A stretch of 64,000 nucleotides of DNA from Bacillus sp. CECT 9360 (GCF_918741275.1 NZ_CAKKNA010000003.1:186001-250000), one strand, 5' to 3'. Counted from the first letter of the stretch, positions 8,849 through 17,513 are shown. The notes: generated by a model not told the origin, from the letters alone. Made by a program: numbers and translations.

Positions 8849-9385
8849 CTAAAAAATCTCTTCAAACTGTTTTCTTCTTCCCGCTTCGATATTATTTAAA
8901 ATGATACTTAAATCGGCAATCGTTTCTTTTTTTAATTCAAAAAATTCAAATCCGTATCTTAGCTCCCCGTTAAGGTGATCCTCTCTTCTTACGATCTTGC
9001 CCATGAGATTAAATTCTCTGTCTCCCAATGTAAAATATATTTCTCCGATAATTTCATATTTTACAGGCAGCTCATACGTTGAGACAAACTTTACTCCGGT
9101 AACACTTATATTTTCTACCTGGCCAATAAAACGCTTGTTGCGTAATGATTCATACTTTTCATTGCCAAAGTCAACAATTTTAACGGTACATTCTATGTAC
9201 GGGACTAATACCCTATGTGCTCTTTTTTGGATGGAATACTCTATTGCAGATTCATTACTTCCTTTTTTCGGATAGTTGTTTGTAGTATGGTATAAGTTCA
9301 AATTCTTTAATTTCTTTTCACTGCGTAAATATAATACTAGTAGTAATACAATCAGAAATGCTTCAAATAATATGAGATAATGCAC
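8849..9385 (-). CDS. Membrane-anchored PilZ-domain (c-di-GMP-binding) protein
   Basis: A 178-residue protein: one N-terminal membrane helix (about 2-21), a linker, then a PilZ domain from about residue 55. The RxxxR-like QKRAHRV and the (D/N)xSxxG motif NISVTG that bind cyclic di-GMP are both present. A longer frame opens at 9484, but the GTG at 9385 is chosen because AGGGGGTG lies 5 nt upstream and the upstream extension is not protein-like. It probably links c-di-GMP to a membrane or envelope process; the diguanylate cyclase at 13665 is a potential, unproven source of signal. Confidence 0.75.
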   Translation of the reverse strand: MHYLILFEAFLIVLLLVLYLRSEKKLKNLNLYHTTNNYPKKGSNESAIEYSIQKRAHRVLVPYIECTVKIVDFGNEKYESLRNKRFIGQVENISVTGVKFVSTYELPVKYEIIGEIYFTLGDREFNLMGKIVRREDHLNGELRYGFEFFELKKETIADLSIILNNIEAGRRKQFEEIF

Positions 9386-9665
9386 TTCTTCACCCCCTAC
9401 AAACCAAGTTCGCCTCTCACATACAAAAGGGATGAATCCAAAAAATTGTGGAGTCATCTCTTTGACTGAGTTCTTTATCATCAAACCATTTACCTAATTT
9501 ATACAGTAAATATGTCTAAAAGTCTAGGAGAAAAATAAATTTTCTAACATTAATAAAATAAAATCTTATGAAGAGCTCCTCTTATTTGGGCTTTTTTCAT
9601 TTTCTTAAAAATCCTCTTCCTGATTCTCGTTTTATTTGTATCAAAAAGATATAAGGTGTGATTTC

Positions 9666-10211
9666 ATGACTAAAGAAAACCATACAAAGTATGCGGTCCT
9701 CGGCTTGCTCACCACAGGATGTCATACCGGATATTCGATTAAACAGATGATTCATGGCAGATTAAATCATTTCTGGAAGATTAGTTACGGGCAAATTTAT
9801 CCAACCCTAAAGCATTTAGTTGACGAAGATCTTGCGACAGTTATGAATTCCACTCAAGATGGCAAGCCGGATAAAAAGGAGTACCATATCACACAGAAAG
9901 GAGAGCTCGCCTTACAATCGTGGCTTCAAACACCGATTAATGATATTCCTACCGAAAAGAACGAATTATTACTGAAGCTATTTTTCAGCCGCCATCAAAG
10001 CATCGATATAACCATCAATCATATCAACACGTACTATGAAAAGCTTCGTCTACGTTTTAATACCTATGAAGACATTACAAAAATGATTTCCGAAAACCTA
10101 TCGGAAAAGGCCGATGCGCAATTTTGGCTCATCACATTGGATTATGGCAAAAGAATGACCCAGTCTGCTATAGAGTGGTGTGAGGATGCGATGAAGAAAC
10201 TAGAGGAATAA
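9666..10211 (+). CDS. PadR-family transcriptional regulator
   Basis: A 181-residue PadR regulator. The N-terminal winged helix contains TKYAVLGLLTTGCHTGYSIK and ISYGQIYPTLKHLVDEDLA, both diagnostic; the C-terminal half is the Vir-like helical dimerisation region. The ATG at 9666 is preceded by AAGGTGTGA; an upstream in-frame start at 9636 has no ribosome site. It sits 15 bp before the DUF4188 gene, so the two form an operon, and it most likely represses it in response to a small aromatic or toxic ligand (inference). Confidence 0.88.
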   Translation: MTKENHTKYAVLGLLTTGCHTGYSIKQMIHGRLNHFWKISYGQIYPTLKHLVDEDLATVMNSTQDGKPDKKEYHITQKGELALQSWLQTPINDIPTEKNELLLKLFFSRHQSIDITINHINTYYEKLRLRFNTYEDITKMISENLSEKADAQFWLITLDYGKRMTQSAIEWCEDAMKKLEE

Positions 10212-10226
10212 AAGGAGGAGATTCAT

Positions 10227-10694
10227 ATGGGCAAAAGAATTTTTCCAGGCCGTTACACGGCTGATCATGAGGGCGAAATCGTTATATTCATCATTGGGAT
10301 GCGCGTGAACAAATGGTGGGCCATCCATAAATGGGGGCCTGTGTTCAAATCGATGCCTCCTATGATACGTGAGCTTTTTATAAATCAAGAACATGGATGT
10401 TTGTCCATGGAGACCTTTTGGGGATTGCGATCTACATTAGTGGTTCAGTATTGGCGTTCAACTGAAGATTTACTTTCTTATGCGAAAGGACAAAAGCATT
10501 TAACCTCATGGGAACATTTCAATAAAAAAGCAGGAAATAATGACGCAGTAGGAATTTATCACGAAACCTATGTCGTTCCCAAGGGCCAGTATGAATCCAT
10601 CTATGGATATATGCCAAAATTCGGGCTTGCCAGGGTCTCTGGACACAAAGCGATTACACCTTCCTTGAATTCAGCCCGACGACTCAAAGCATAA
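10227..10694 (+). CDS. DUF4188 family (monooxygenase-like) protein
   Basis: A 155-residue DUF4188 protein, a family with a dimeric alpha/beta-barrel fold related to heme-degrading and small-molecule monooxygenases. Conserved features seen: PGRYTADHEGEIVIFIIGMR near the start, FWGLRSTLVVQYWRS in the middle, HETYVVPKG toward the end. Substrate unknown. Good ribosome site (AAAGGAGGAG). It is co-transcribed with the PadR regulator and its stop lies only 8 bp from the convergent desR stop, with no terminator between. Confidence 0.82.
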   Translation: MGKRIFPGRYTADHEGEIVIFIIGMRVNKWWAIHKWGPVFKSMPPMIRELFINQEHGCLSMETFWGLRSTLVVQYWRSTEDLLSYAKGQKHLTSWEHFNKKAGNNDAVGIYHETYVVPKGQYESIYGYMPKFGLARVSGHKAITPSLNSARRLKA

Positions 10695-10702
10695 AAAGAA
10701 AA

Positions 10703-11302
10703 CTACTTAAACCATCCCTTTTCTTTGGATTGAGTAATCGCTTCTATCCGGTTCTTCACTTCCAGCTTATCTAAGATCATTGAAATATAATTACGCACCG
10801 TTCCTGTTTTTAGCTTTAGTTGATCAGCAATTTCTTTTGTGTTTTTTCCATCGGCAATCAGTTCTAATACTTCCCGCTCCCGGTCGGTAAGAGGATTTTC
10901 TTCACTGTATATATCATCCATGAGTTCCGGTGCGTAGATTCTCTTGCCTGCCTTAACGATGCGGATTGAACTCGCCAGCTCTTCACTAGGGCCATCCTTT
11001 AATAAATAGCCGCTTACCCCTGCTTTTAACGCGCGTTGGAAGTAACCTGAACGGGCAAAAGTTGTTAGGATGATGACTTTACAACCTAGCCCTCTCAGTT
11101 CTTCTGCCGCCTCAAGTCCACTTTTTCCTGGCATTTCAATATCCATGATACACACATCCGGCTGATATCGCTGTACAAGATTAATGGCTTCTTCTCCATT
11201 ACTTGCCTTTCCAACGACCTCCATATCCTCTTCCAAATTGAGCAATGAACCTAAGGCTCCCAATAGCATTCGCTGATCTTCAGCAATGACAATTCGAATC
11301 AT
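10703..11302 (-). CDS. desR: Response regulator DesR
   Basis: A 199-residue NarL/LuxR-type response regulator. The receiver domain has the acidic pocket AEDQ, phospho-acceptor Asp54 in CIMDIEMPGKSG, and a conserved Lys in YLLKDGPSEE; the C-terminal HTH starts at NPLTDREREVLELIADGKNT. Overall it is a close match to Bacillus DesR, which when phosphorylated by DesK activates the desaturase gene after a temperature drop. It overlaps desK by 4 bp (ATGA), so the two are translationally coupled. Confidence 0.95.
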   Translation of the reverse strand: MIRIVIAEDQRMLLGALGSLLNLEEDMEVVGKASNGEEAINLVQRYQPDVCIMDIEMPGKSGLEAAEELRGLGCKVIILTTFARSGYFQRALKAGVSGYLLKDGPSEELASSIRIVKAGKRIYAPELMDDIYSEENPLTDREREVLELIADGKNTKEIADQLKLKTGTVRNYISMILDKLEVKNRIEAITQSKEKGWFK

Positions 11303-12435
11303 TTAAGCTCCTCCTTATCTGTCTGCTTTACATCGTTTGGGACTTTTATGAGTAATGTTGTCCCTTCTCGAGCGATAATCCCGAGGCTGCCGTTGACGAA
11401 TTCAAGCCGTTCCCTCATTCCTATCAGACCGTTCCCTTTTGTAAAGTCGTTTTCCGTCACGCTACCGACTCCGTTGTCCCTAACGGTAATGACAATTTCG
11501 TTCCACGATTGCCCGATCGTGATATGGCATATTGAGGCGCCGCTGTGTTTGACAACATTGGTCACCGCTTCTTTCAGACACATACTTAGAATATTCTCGG
11601 TCAACAAGGAAACATTCGTTAAAGCTATTTCTTCATCGCCTACAAACTCAATTTCAGCTGCTTTAAGGATTTGTTTGACGCGAATGATTTCTTCTTTCAA
11701 TCGGATGCCACGCATTTGCGACACCATCTTCCTTACTTCATTCAATGCTGTTCTAGCGGTCTGCTGAACATCTTTCAATTCATCTCGTGCTTGCTCGGGA
11801 TCTTTGTAAACTAATTTACTGGCCAAATCGCTCTTCAGTCCAATAAGAGAAAGCTTTTGTCCCAGTGTATCATGAAGATCACGGGCTATACGCTGTCGTT
11901 CCTCAAGCTTCCCCAACTCCGAAATCCGATTGTTGGCATCTTCGAGTTTTTCTTCAAGCTGTCCCATCTCATTCCGATTGCGAATACTAAAAGGTAGAAG
12001 GATGACACTTATCCAAATGATAACGACAAAGGGCAACTGTTTTAAGAACTGTTCCTCCTGCAGAACGACGTTTAAGTTGATCGAGACGGATGTGCTTACT
12101 AAATGAACAATGTACAATGTGATAAAGGGATAGCGACCCTTAATATTACCGATAAAATAGGCAATATAAAAGGCAAAATAGATGTAGTTGAACAGGCTCG
12201 TCGATGCAACCGAGATACCAATCAATAGAATCGTCCATATATAAACGGCCCATCCGTTTGATATAAAAGCTACTCCGTAAAAGAAAAAGAATAAGATTGT
12301 CAATAAAATCCCCACGATTATTTCATTCGTGGAGGAAGATTCGAATATGAAATAGAATGGTAAAATACTCAGGACAGCCCATATATAGGGAGCTATCCCG
12401 GTACTTTTCAGGAATATCATATACCTTTTTAGCAT
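11299..12435 (-). CDS. desK: Membrane thermosensor histidine kinase DesK
   Basis: A 378-residue HisKA_3-type sensor kinase. The N-terminal part (about 1-155) has five hydrophobic segments forming the membrane thickness sensor; a coiled linker follows; the phospho-acceptor His lies in ERQRIARDLHDTLGQKLSLI (about residue 190); the ATPase domain shows ECL-like KEAVTNVVKHSG and VRDNGVG and GNGLIGMRERL boxes. It senses membrane fluidity and phosphorylates or dephosphorylates DesR. It lies 99 bp downstream of des and 4 bp overlapping desR, the standard des-desK-desR order. Confidence 0.95.
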   Translation of the reverse strand: MLKRYMIFLKSTGIAPYIWAVLSILPFYFIFESSSTNEIIVGILLTILFFFFYGVAFISNGWAVYIWTILLIGISVASTSLFNYIYFAFYIAYFIGNIKGRYPFITLYIVHLVSTSVSINLNVVLQEEQFLKQLPFVVIIWISVILLPFSIRNRNEMGQLEEKLEDANNRISELGKLEERQRIARDLHDTLGQKLSLIGLKSDLASKLVYKDPEQARDELKDVQQTARTALNEVRKMVSQMRGIRLKEEIIRVKQILKAAEIEFVGDEEIALTNVSLLTENILSMCLKEAVTNVVKHSGASICHITIGQSWNEIVITVRDNGVGSVTENDFTKGNGLIGMRERLEFVNGSLGIIAREGTTLLIKVPNDVKQTDKEELK

Positions 12436-12534
12436 GTGCGAAACCTCTTTTTCGGTATTAGATATTAAAACACTTTGCTATCTTATCACACTCATATCTC
12501 TGTCTTGAGATAATCGTGATTCTTTTCATTTAGC

Positions 12535-13524
12535 TTACGACTTGATTTCTTTAAATCCCACGAATTTCTTCTTTTGCTCATCCCATAGGCGAAATTTAAG
12601 GGAACTCAAGCTGGTTGCCAGGCTGATAGTCGGTACATTCTGCAAAGGCTGAGTGTTATTGTGTGCCGCTTCAAGCTTGTAGTTAGGGACTCTGGGACTT
12701 AAATGGTGTACGTGATGATAACCGATATTTCCCGTGAGCCACTGTAGTAATTTCGGTAGCTTGTAGTAAGAACTTCCTTCAACCGCTGCTTTAACATACT
12801 CCCAGTCTTTATTCTCTTCAAAATAGGCATCCTCAAATGTATGTTGCACGTAAAAAAGCCAGATCCCTGCAGCGCCTGAAATCCAAAATATCGGCACTTG
12901 TACTAAAAGGAATGATTCCCACCCGAGGGTCAGTCCTAACAAAACGACCAATGTAACGATAGCGACGTTTGTTAGATAGGTATTAAGCCGCTCCTTCAAT
13001 CTTGCACCCTTTCTGTTAAATCTATTTGTAATCAGGAATACGTAGATTGGACCTATGCCAAACATAACAATCGGGTTCCGGTATAACCGATAAGCCAGTC
13101 GTGTCCAAGTGGACGCTTCCTTATATTCATCCACCGTTAGCACCCATATATCACCGGTACCCCGCTTATCCAAGTTACTGCTTGTTGCATGGTGCACTGA
13201 GTGTTCGTGCTGCCATTGGCTATAAGGGAAAACAGTTAGAATACCTGTGATCGTTCCAAGGATTCTGTTGGCCTTCCGGTTTTTAAAGAAAGAGTAATGG
13301 CAGCAATCATGAAAAATAATGAAAATCCGCACCAAAAACCCCGCTGCAATTACGGCTAGTCCCAGCGTTAAGAAATAAGAAATGGACAGACTCTGATAAG
13401 CAAGAAACCATAACATAAAAAACGGAACCATCGTGTTAATGAGTTGCCTTACACTGTTCCTTGTTTCTGATTTTTCATAAGGGGCTACATACTTCCTTAA
13501 GCTTTTCGCATTTTTTTCGCTCAT
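12535..13524 (-). CDS. des: Acyl-lipid fatty-acid desaturase Des
   Basis: A 329-residue integral membrane desaturase. All three His boxes of the di-iron site are present: HDCCHYS (about 72), HEHSVHH (about 107) and HHVHH (about 270), separated by pairs of membrane segments. In Bacillus Des introduces a cis double bond (delta-5) into existing phospholipid acyl chains upon cold shock. The gene leads the des-desK-desR cluster. Its promoter has TATAAT at 13568-13563, a weak -35 and a large palindrome just upstream of the -35, as expected for DesR activation. Confidence 0.95.
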   Translation of the reverse strand: MSEKNAKSLRKYVAPYEKSETRNSVRQLINTMVPFFMLWFLAYQSLSISYFLTLGLAVIAAGFLVRIFIIFHDCCHYSFFKNRKANRILGTITGILTVFPYSQWQHEHSVHHATSSNLDKRGTGDIWVLTVDEYKEASTWTRLAYRLYRNPIVMFGIGPIYVFLITNRFNRKGARLKERLNTYLTNVAIVTLVVLLGLTLGWESFLLVQVPIFWISGAAGIWLFYVQHTFEDAYFEENKDWEYVKAAVEGSSYYKLPKLLQWLTGNIGYHHVHHLSPRVPNYKLEAAHNNTQPLQNVPTISLATSLSSLKFRLWDEQKKKFVGFKEIKS

Positions 13525-13562
13525 GTTTATCTATTTCCCTTCCAGATTTATTGTTATGCTTA

Positions 13563-13591
13563 ATTATAAAGACATAAAAAAGACTTTTGAA
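13563..13591 (-). promoter_or_regulatory. des core promoter
   Basis: On the minus strand TTCAAA and TATAAT (13568-13563) separated by 17 bp. The -35 is weak, as expected for an activator-dependent promoter. Confidence 0.65.
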
Positions 13592-13633
13592 GACATATGT
13601 GTCATGTAAGATACATGATAAATGTCATGTCTT
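13590..13633 (-). promoter_or_regulatory. Probable DesR operator
   Basis: An extended imperfect palindrome whose ends read AAGACAT/ATGTCTT and whose core is a perfect TCATGTA-AGA-TACATGA (13602-13618). It abuts the des -35 on its upstream side, the position where phosphorylated DesR binds in Bacillus. Confidence 0.65.
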
Positions 13634-13664
13634 AGAGGGGAACGAGGCAAATGAATCATAATCG

Positions 13665-14699
13665 TTACAAAGCAGATACTTGGTTCCGACCGTTTTCTTT
13701 CGATAAGTAGAGGGCAGAATCGGCGCGAACAAGCAAAGAACGTTTATCATCACCTTGTTCATATGTCGCCACTCCAAAACTGGCCGTAACCGTTTGTATA
13801 TCCAAAAAAAGATGAGCTTCAATAATCGACCGCATTCTCTCAGCCTCTTCTTCAACCTTGGTCTCGCCCGTTACAATCATAATAAATTCCTCTCCACCCC
13901 ATCTTCCTAGGAAATGATGCTCCTTTTTGTTCGCTCTTAATAGTGATGAAATTTCTTTCAATACCGAATCGCCAATATCATGCCCGTACTTATCATTAAT
14001 CGATTTAAAATGATCTATATCAAGCAACACAATCGAAAAACCCTTCCCATTAGGTTTATTAAATTGCTTATTCAATATTTGATCGATTTTACGTCTATTT
14101 GGCAGGCCGGTTAAATAATCTGTACTAGCGATACTTTCCAGTTCCTGATTTTTTAGAAATACCTTAAAAAGTTCTTGGAAATAAAACATCGCAAAAATAA
14201 ACACGTATTGGGAAATGAAAAAGTTGAAGAGAATTCTGGTTGTATCGTCAGAATAATCAAATTTCCAATATGCGAAAAAGATCATCAATAAATTTACCGT
14301 TTGGATGCTTAATGCATAAATTAAAGCTTTTTTCTTAGGGATCGATATAAAAATGGCAATGAATAAAAAGGGAGCCCAAAACAAAAACGTACCTGAATCT
14401 AACACATCTTCACGAGGAATTTCAACGAATAAAATATGGCGCAGATATATAAAAAGAATGATTGGTACTAGACCAAGCGTAATAAGTTCAACCGTCCTAA
14501 GCGAACTCTTCTTTATCATTAATAACACAGACCCAATTATAAACCAAGATAACATAAGGTAGTCTTTTAACTTGTCTTCAAAGTGTAAAGGTGAATCATT
14601 ATGTTTGTAGTGAAACTGATTGATTAATAGAGATAAGCTAAACAAAGGAAATACCACTAAATATATTCTTCTTTTCAGCTGTTGGAATTCTCTTAACAT
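13665..14699 (-). CDS. Membrane diguanylate cyclase (GGDEF)
   Basis: A 344-residue protein with about six membrane helices in the N-terminal 175 residues and a C-terminal GGDEF domain. The signature is GGEEF in LGRWGGEEFIMIV, which keeps the catalytic acidic residues; the nucleotide-binding LLDIDHFKSINDKYGHDIGD is intact, and no RxxD inhibitory site is obvious. It should make cyclic di-GMP. No EAL domain. ATG at 14699 is chosen because AGAGGAG lies 8 nt upstream; a TTG at 14723 overlaps that site. No clear terminator before the des operator. Confidence 0.9.
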   Translation of the reverse strand: MLREFQQLKRRIYLVVFPLFSLSLLINQFHYKHNDSPLHFEDKLKDYLMLSWFIIGSVLLMIKKSSLRTVELITLGLVPIILFIYLRHILFVEIPREDVLDSGTFLFWAPFLFIAIFISIPKKKALIYALSIQTVNLLMIFFAYWKFDYSDDTTRILFNFFISQYVFIFAMFYFQELFKVFLKNQELESIASTDYLTGLPNRRKIDQILNKQFNKPNGKGFSIVLLDIDHFKSINDKYGHDIGDSVLKEISSLLRANKKEHHFLGRWGGEEFIMIVTGETKVEEEAERMRSIIEAHLFLDIQTVTASFGVATYEQGDDKRSLLVRADSALYLSKENGRNQVSAL

Positions 14700-14801
14700 A
14701 AAGCAGACTCCTCTTATTCCCAAAATGATTTTAGGTCTTTAGTAGTATGTTTATACCATTATACAACAACTAGTTTATGTAAAGTGATTTTTATTAATAA
14801 A

Positions 14802-14826
14802 CAAAAACTCGCCATATTGACGAGTT
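14802..14826 (-). terminator. Terminator of treR
   Basis: AACTCG stem (14806-14811 with 14821-14826) followed on the minus strand by TTTTTG, 42 bp beyond the treR stop. Short but well placed. Confidence 0.6.
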
Positions 14827-14867
14827 CAATCCGAGAGTATTCATGATTCACTCATTTTTAACGAGTC

Positions 14868-15584
14868 TCACATACGTGTTCTGCGCGCAAAATCAACAAA
14901 GCGAAATTTATCAGGTCGATGCCTGGATTCCGTATATTGAAAAAGGCTCGCATTATCTAAGTAAACATAATTTTTGATAACGACAACATTATGAAATCCT
15001 TCCAGATCTAAAAGGGCCCGGTCCTCGGCAGAAGGTTCTTCAACGACAATCTCTTTTTTTGCGAAGCTAATATTTAAGTTTAAGTCATTCTCCAGATAAT
15101 CATAAATAGAGTTTTCGCAAATATCTTTTGTCAATGTCGACACGTACTTCTTATTCAGGTAATCTTTGTCTAAAATGATTTTTTTGCCGCCTATCTCCCT
15201 CGTTCTGATTACCTTCCACACCTGATCTTTGTTTGACAGTTGAAGCTGCTGCTTGATAAATTCGTCGGGCTTTATTAAAGTCAGTTCATTGACAATCGTT
15301 TGCGGTTTGTTGCCCATTTTCTCAGCCAGTTCTTTAAAACTCACGAGACCGGAAACAGGGAAATCAAACTTACTGATGTCTATCACAATGGACCCTTTTC
15401 CTCTTACCTTTTGAATATATCCGTTTTGCGAAAGCAGGTTTAACGCTTTTCTGATCGTCTCCCTTGATGTGCTGTAGCTTTCTTTTAATTCATGTTCAGA
15501 CGGGAGAAGAGTGGCAGGCGGAATCTCTCCGCTCTCTATTTTTGCTACAAGGTCACTATAGATTGTTAGAAACTTGTTTGTCAT
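14868..15584 (-). CDS. treR: Trehalose operon repressor TreR (GntR family)
   Basis: A 238-residue GntR/HutC-type repressor. The N-terminal wHTH includes LPSEHELKESYSTSRETIRK; the C-terminal UTRA ligand domain starts near residue 90. In Bacillus TreR binds trehalose-6-phosphate and releases the treP promoter. Here it follows treP but has a terminator (15670-15699) and its own TATAAT-containing leader before it. The usual treA lying between treP and treR is absent. TreR operators matching the Bacillus TGTATATACA type lie in front of treP. Confidence 0.88.
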   Translation of the reverse strand: MTNKFLTIYSDLVAKIESGEIPPATLLPSEHELKESYSTSRETIRKALNLLSQNGYIQKVRGKGSIVIDISKFDFPVSGLVSFKELAEKMGNKPQTIVNELTLIKPDEFIKQQLQLSNKDQVWKVIRTREIGGKKIILDKDYLNKKYVSTLTKDICENSIYDYLENDLNLNISFAKKEIVVEEPSAEDRALLDLEGFHNVVVIKNYVYLDNASLFQYTESRHRPDKFRFVDFARRTRM

Positions 15585-15669
15585 AAAAAAGAATCCCCAA
15601 TCATTGATTATATATTTATATCTGGAATGCTACTTACATTATAGTATAAAAAATAAATTGTTTATAAAG

Positions 15670-15699
15670 AAAAGGAGGGAAACAAGTCCCCTCCTTTTA
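15670..15699 (-). terminator. Terminator after treP
   Basis: AAAGGAGGG/CCCTCCTTT-type stem with T-rich tail on the minus strand, directly after the treP stop. It separates treP from treR. Confidence 0.8.
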
Positions 15700-15709
15700 A
15701 ACTCATTTC

Positions 15710-17143
15710 TTATTTTCTCTTAAAAGAGATTTTCCCCATGTTTGTTTTAGCAAACACGATTGTCAATACGAACGGAACAACAATCGCTACAACCATAGCT
15801 ACAGCAAACATTGCGATATGCTGGGACTGGATGGATAGAATTCCTGGCAGTCCGCCAACCCCAATTGAGTTAGCCATAACATTGCTTCCTACTGATACGA
15901 CAGCTGCAACGAGGGAACCTATCATGGCAGCCAAGAACGGGTAGCCATATTTCAAGTTAATACCGAACATAGCCGGTTCTGTTACCCCTAGGTAACAAGA
16001 AATAGCAGCTGGAATGGAAACCTGCTTTTCTTCTTCGTTCTTTCTATTGATATAGATCATTGCGAGAACCGCAGACCCCTGAGCAATATTGGACAATGCA
16101 ATCATTGGCCACAGATTTGTCCCGCCAAGCTCACTCATCAGCTGAAGATCAATTGCGTTGGTCATATGGTGTAAACCCGTTATAACAAGCGGTGCATATG
16201 CAAATCCAAAGATAGCTGCAAATAACCAGCCAAAAGCAGATGTTAATCCGGAATAAACAATATCAGAGATGAACTTTCCGATTTCCCAGCCGATAGGGCC
16301 AAGGATTGTGTGCGCAATTAATACTGTTGGAATTAGTGCAAAAAACGGTACAACAATCATTGAGATTGAATTTGGCACAATGTCACGAAGCTTTCGTTCT
16401 AATACAGCCAAAAGAAGTCCTGCAAAGATTGCTGGAATAACCTGCGCCTGGTAGCCGATCATATCAATCTGGGCAAAACCGAAATCCCAGAAAGGTATAT
16501 CTGCAGCTTTAGCGCCAGCAACACCATAAGCATTAAGCAACTGCGGTGATACAAGTGTGATACCGAGAACGATCCCAAGAATTTGAGATGTTCCCATTTT
16601 CTTTGTAATCGCCCATGTGATTCCGACTGGGAGGAAGTGGAATATCGCTTCACCAATCAGCCATAAGAAAGAATGGACTCCGGCCCAGAACTGGGAAATT
16701 TCGATCAGTGCCTTTGTATCATTTTCAAACATTTTAATGTCACCGATTACATTTCTGAATCCAAGAATCAGACCACCGACGACAAGCGCTGGAATTAATG
16801 GCGTAAAGATATCCGCAAGATGGCCAATCATTCTTTGCAGCCAGTTCATATTTTGCTTTGCGGCAACTTTTGCTTCTTCCTTAGAAGTGCCATCAATGTT
16901 CGCTAGTTTGACAAAATCGTTATAAAAAGATGAAACTTCATTCCCGATAATAACCTGGAATTGGCCTGCTTGTGTGAAAGTACCTTTAACCAGTGGAATG
17001 GATTCTATCTTTTCTACGTTAGCTTGATCTGGATCATTTAACACAAAGCGCATTCTGGTTGCACAATGGGTAACGGCGGCAATGTTTTCTTTGCCTCCAA
17101 TGTGCTCCAGCAAGTCTTTAGAAGGATCTGTATACTTACTCAT
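15710..17143 (-). CDS. treP: PTS trehalose-specific EIIBC component TreP
   Basis: A 477-residue PTS permease: an N-terminal EIIB domain with the phospho-Cys in VTHCATRMRFVL (Cys27), then about ten membrane segments of EIIC including the substrate-site region GLHHMTNAIDLQLM and the ACYLGVTEPAMFG-like segment SCYLGVTEPAMFGINLKYG. No EIIA domain, so it would borrow a glucose-type EIIA. It imports trehalose as trehalose-6-phosphate. Ribosome site AGGGGGTTAAG. The hydrolase treA is not in the neighbouring sequence. Expression should be controlled by CcpA and TreR through the sites at 17219-17293. Confidence 0.92.
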   Translation of the reverse strand: MSKYTDPSKDLLEHIGGKENIAAVTHCATRMRFVLNDPDQANVEKIESIPLVKGTFTQAGQFQVIIGNEVSSFYNDFVKLANIDGTSKEEAKVAAKQNMNWLQRMIGHLADIFTPLIPALVVGGLILGFRNVIGDIKMFENDTKALIEISQFWAGVHSFLWLIGEAIFHFLPVGITWAITKKMGTSQILGIVLGITLVSPQLLNAYGVAGAKAADIPFWDFGFAQIDMIGYQAQVIPAIFAGLLLAVLERKLRDIVPNSISMIVVPFFALIPTVLIAHTILGPIGWEIGKFISDIVYSGLTSAFGWLFAAIFGFAYAPLVITGLHHMTNAIDLQLMSELGGTNLWPMIALSNIAQGSAVLAMIYINRKNEEEKQVSIPAAISCYLGVTEPAMFGINLKYGYPFLAAMIGSLVAAVVSVGSNVMANSIGVGGLPGILSIQSQHIAMFAVAMVVAIVVPFVLTIVFAKTNMGKISFKRK

Positions 17144-17159
17144 TTCTTAACCCCCTGAT

Positions 17160-17178
17160 AAATTGGGATACCCAATTT
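17160..17178 (-). other. Hairpin in the treP leader
   Basis: AAATTGGG-TAT-CCCAATTT, a perfect 8-bp stem 16 bp or so upstream of the treP start, just before its ribosome site. It lacks a T tract, so it is more likely an mRNA-stabilising or start-modulating hairpin than a terminator. Confidence 0.45.
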
Positions 17179-17218
17179 TCTATTATCTTAATAATCAAAC
17201 CCTTATTTACACAGAAAC

Positions 17219-17232
17219 TGTTTACGCTTTCA
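17219..17232 (-). promoter_or_regulatory. cre (CcpA) site 1 of treP
   Basis: Minus strand TGAAAGCGTAAACA, a full match to the WTGNAARCGNWWWCA form of the catabolite-responsive element. Confidence 0.75.
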
Positions 17233-17245
17233 AAAATCGATTTCC

Positions 17246-17255
17246 TGTATATACA
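17246..17255. promoter_or_regulatory. TreR operator 1
   Basis: Perfect palindrome TGTATATACA, the core reported for Bacillus TreR operators, 13 bp beyond cre 1. Confidence 0.7.
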
Positions 17256-17261
17256 AGTTTC

Positions 17262-17275
17262 TGTTTACGCTTTCA
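17262..17275 (-). promoter_or_regulatory. cre (CcpA) site 2 of treP
   Basis: The same TGAAAGCGTAAACA as cre 1, 43 bp further upstream. Confidence 0.75.
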
Positions 17276-17283
17276 TTTTAGCC

Positions 17284-17293
17284 TGTATATACA
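17284..17293. promoter_or_regulatory. TreR operator 2
   Basis: Second perfect TGTATATACA, 38 bp from operator 1 and 8 bp beyond cre 2. Confidence 0.7.
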
Positions 17294-17372
17294 TGCTTGT
17301 CAACCGAAAAAAAACTAACTTTATTAAAAATATAATATGGAATCAATGCCTGTGGATGATTCCTTGTTTAAA

Positions 17373-17513
17373 TCAAGGTATTTCAGAGTGAAACGAAGAG
17401 CCAACGATTCGTAATTCACGGATTATCCGCTGCAAATAATAGGCATGGCCTTTTATTTTGATAGGATTTCCTTTAGGTACTCCGTGGAAAAGGATCAGCT
17501 GAATGACAAGCAC
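17373..17513 (-). CDS. Possible small protein or gene remnant (46 residues)
   Basis: In the 680-bp gap between treP and the YvgN-type reductase, a minus-strand GTG frame preceded by GGGATGGGGGGAA encodes a basic peptide with VPKGNPIKIKGHAYYLQRII and RELRIVGSSFHSEIP segments. It looks protein-like but matches no family I know, and could be a fossil (for example a remnant of whatever replaced treA). The rest of the gap holds the tre operators and two hairpins. Confidence 0.25.
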   Translation of the reverse strand: MLVIQLILFHGVPKGNPIKIKGHAYYLQRIIRELRIVGSSFHSEIP

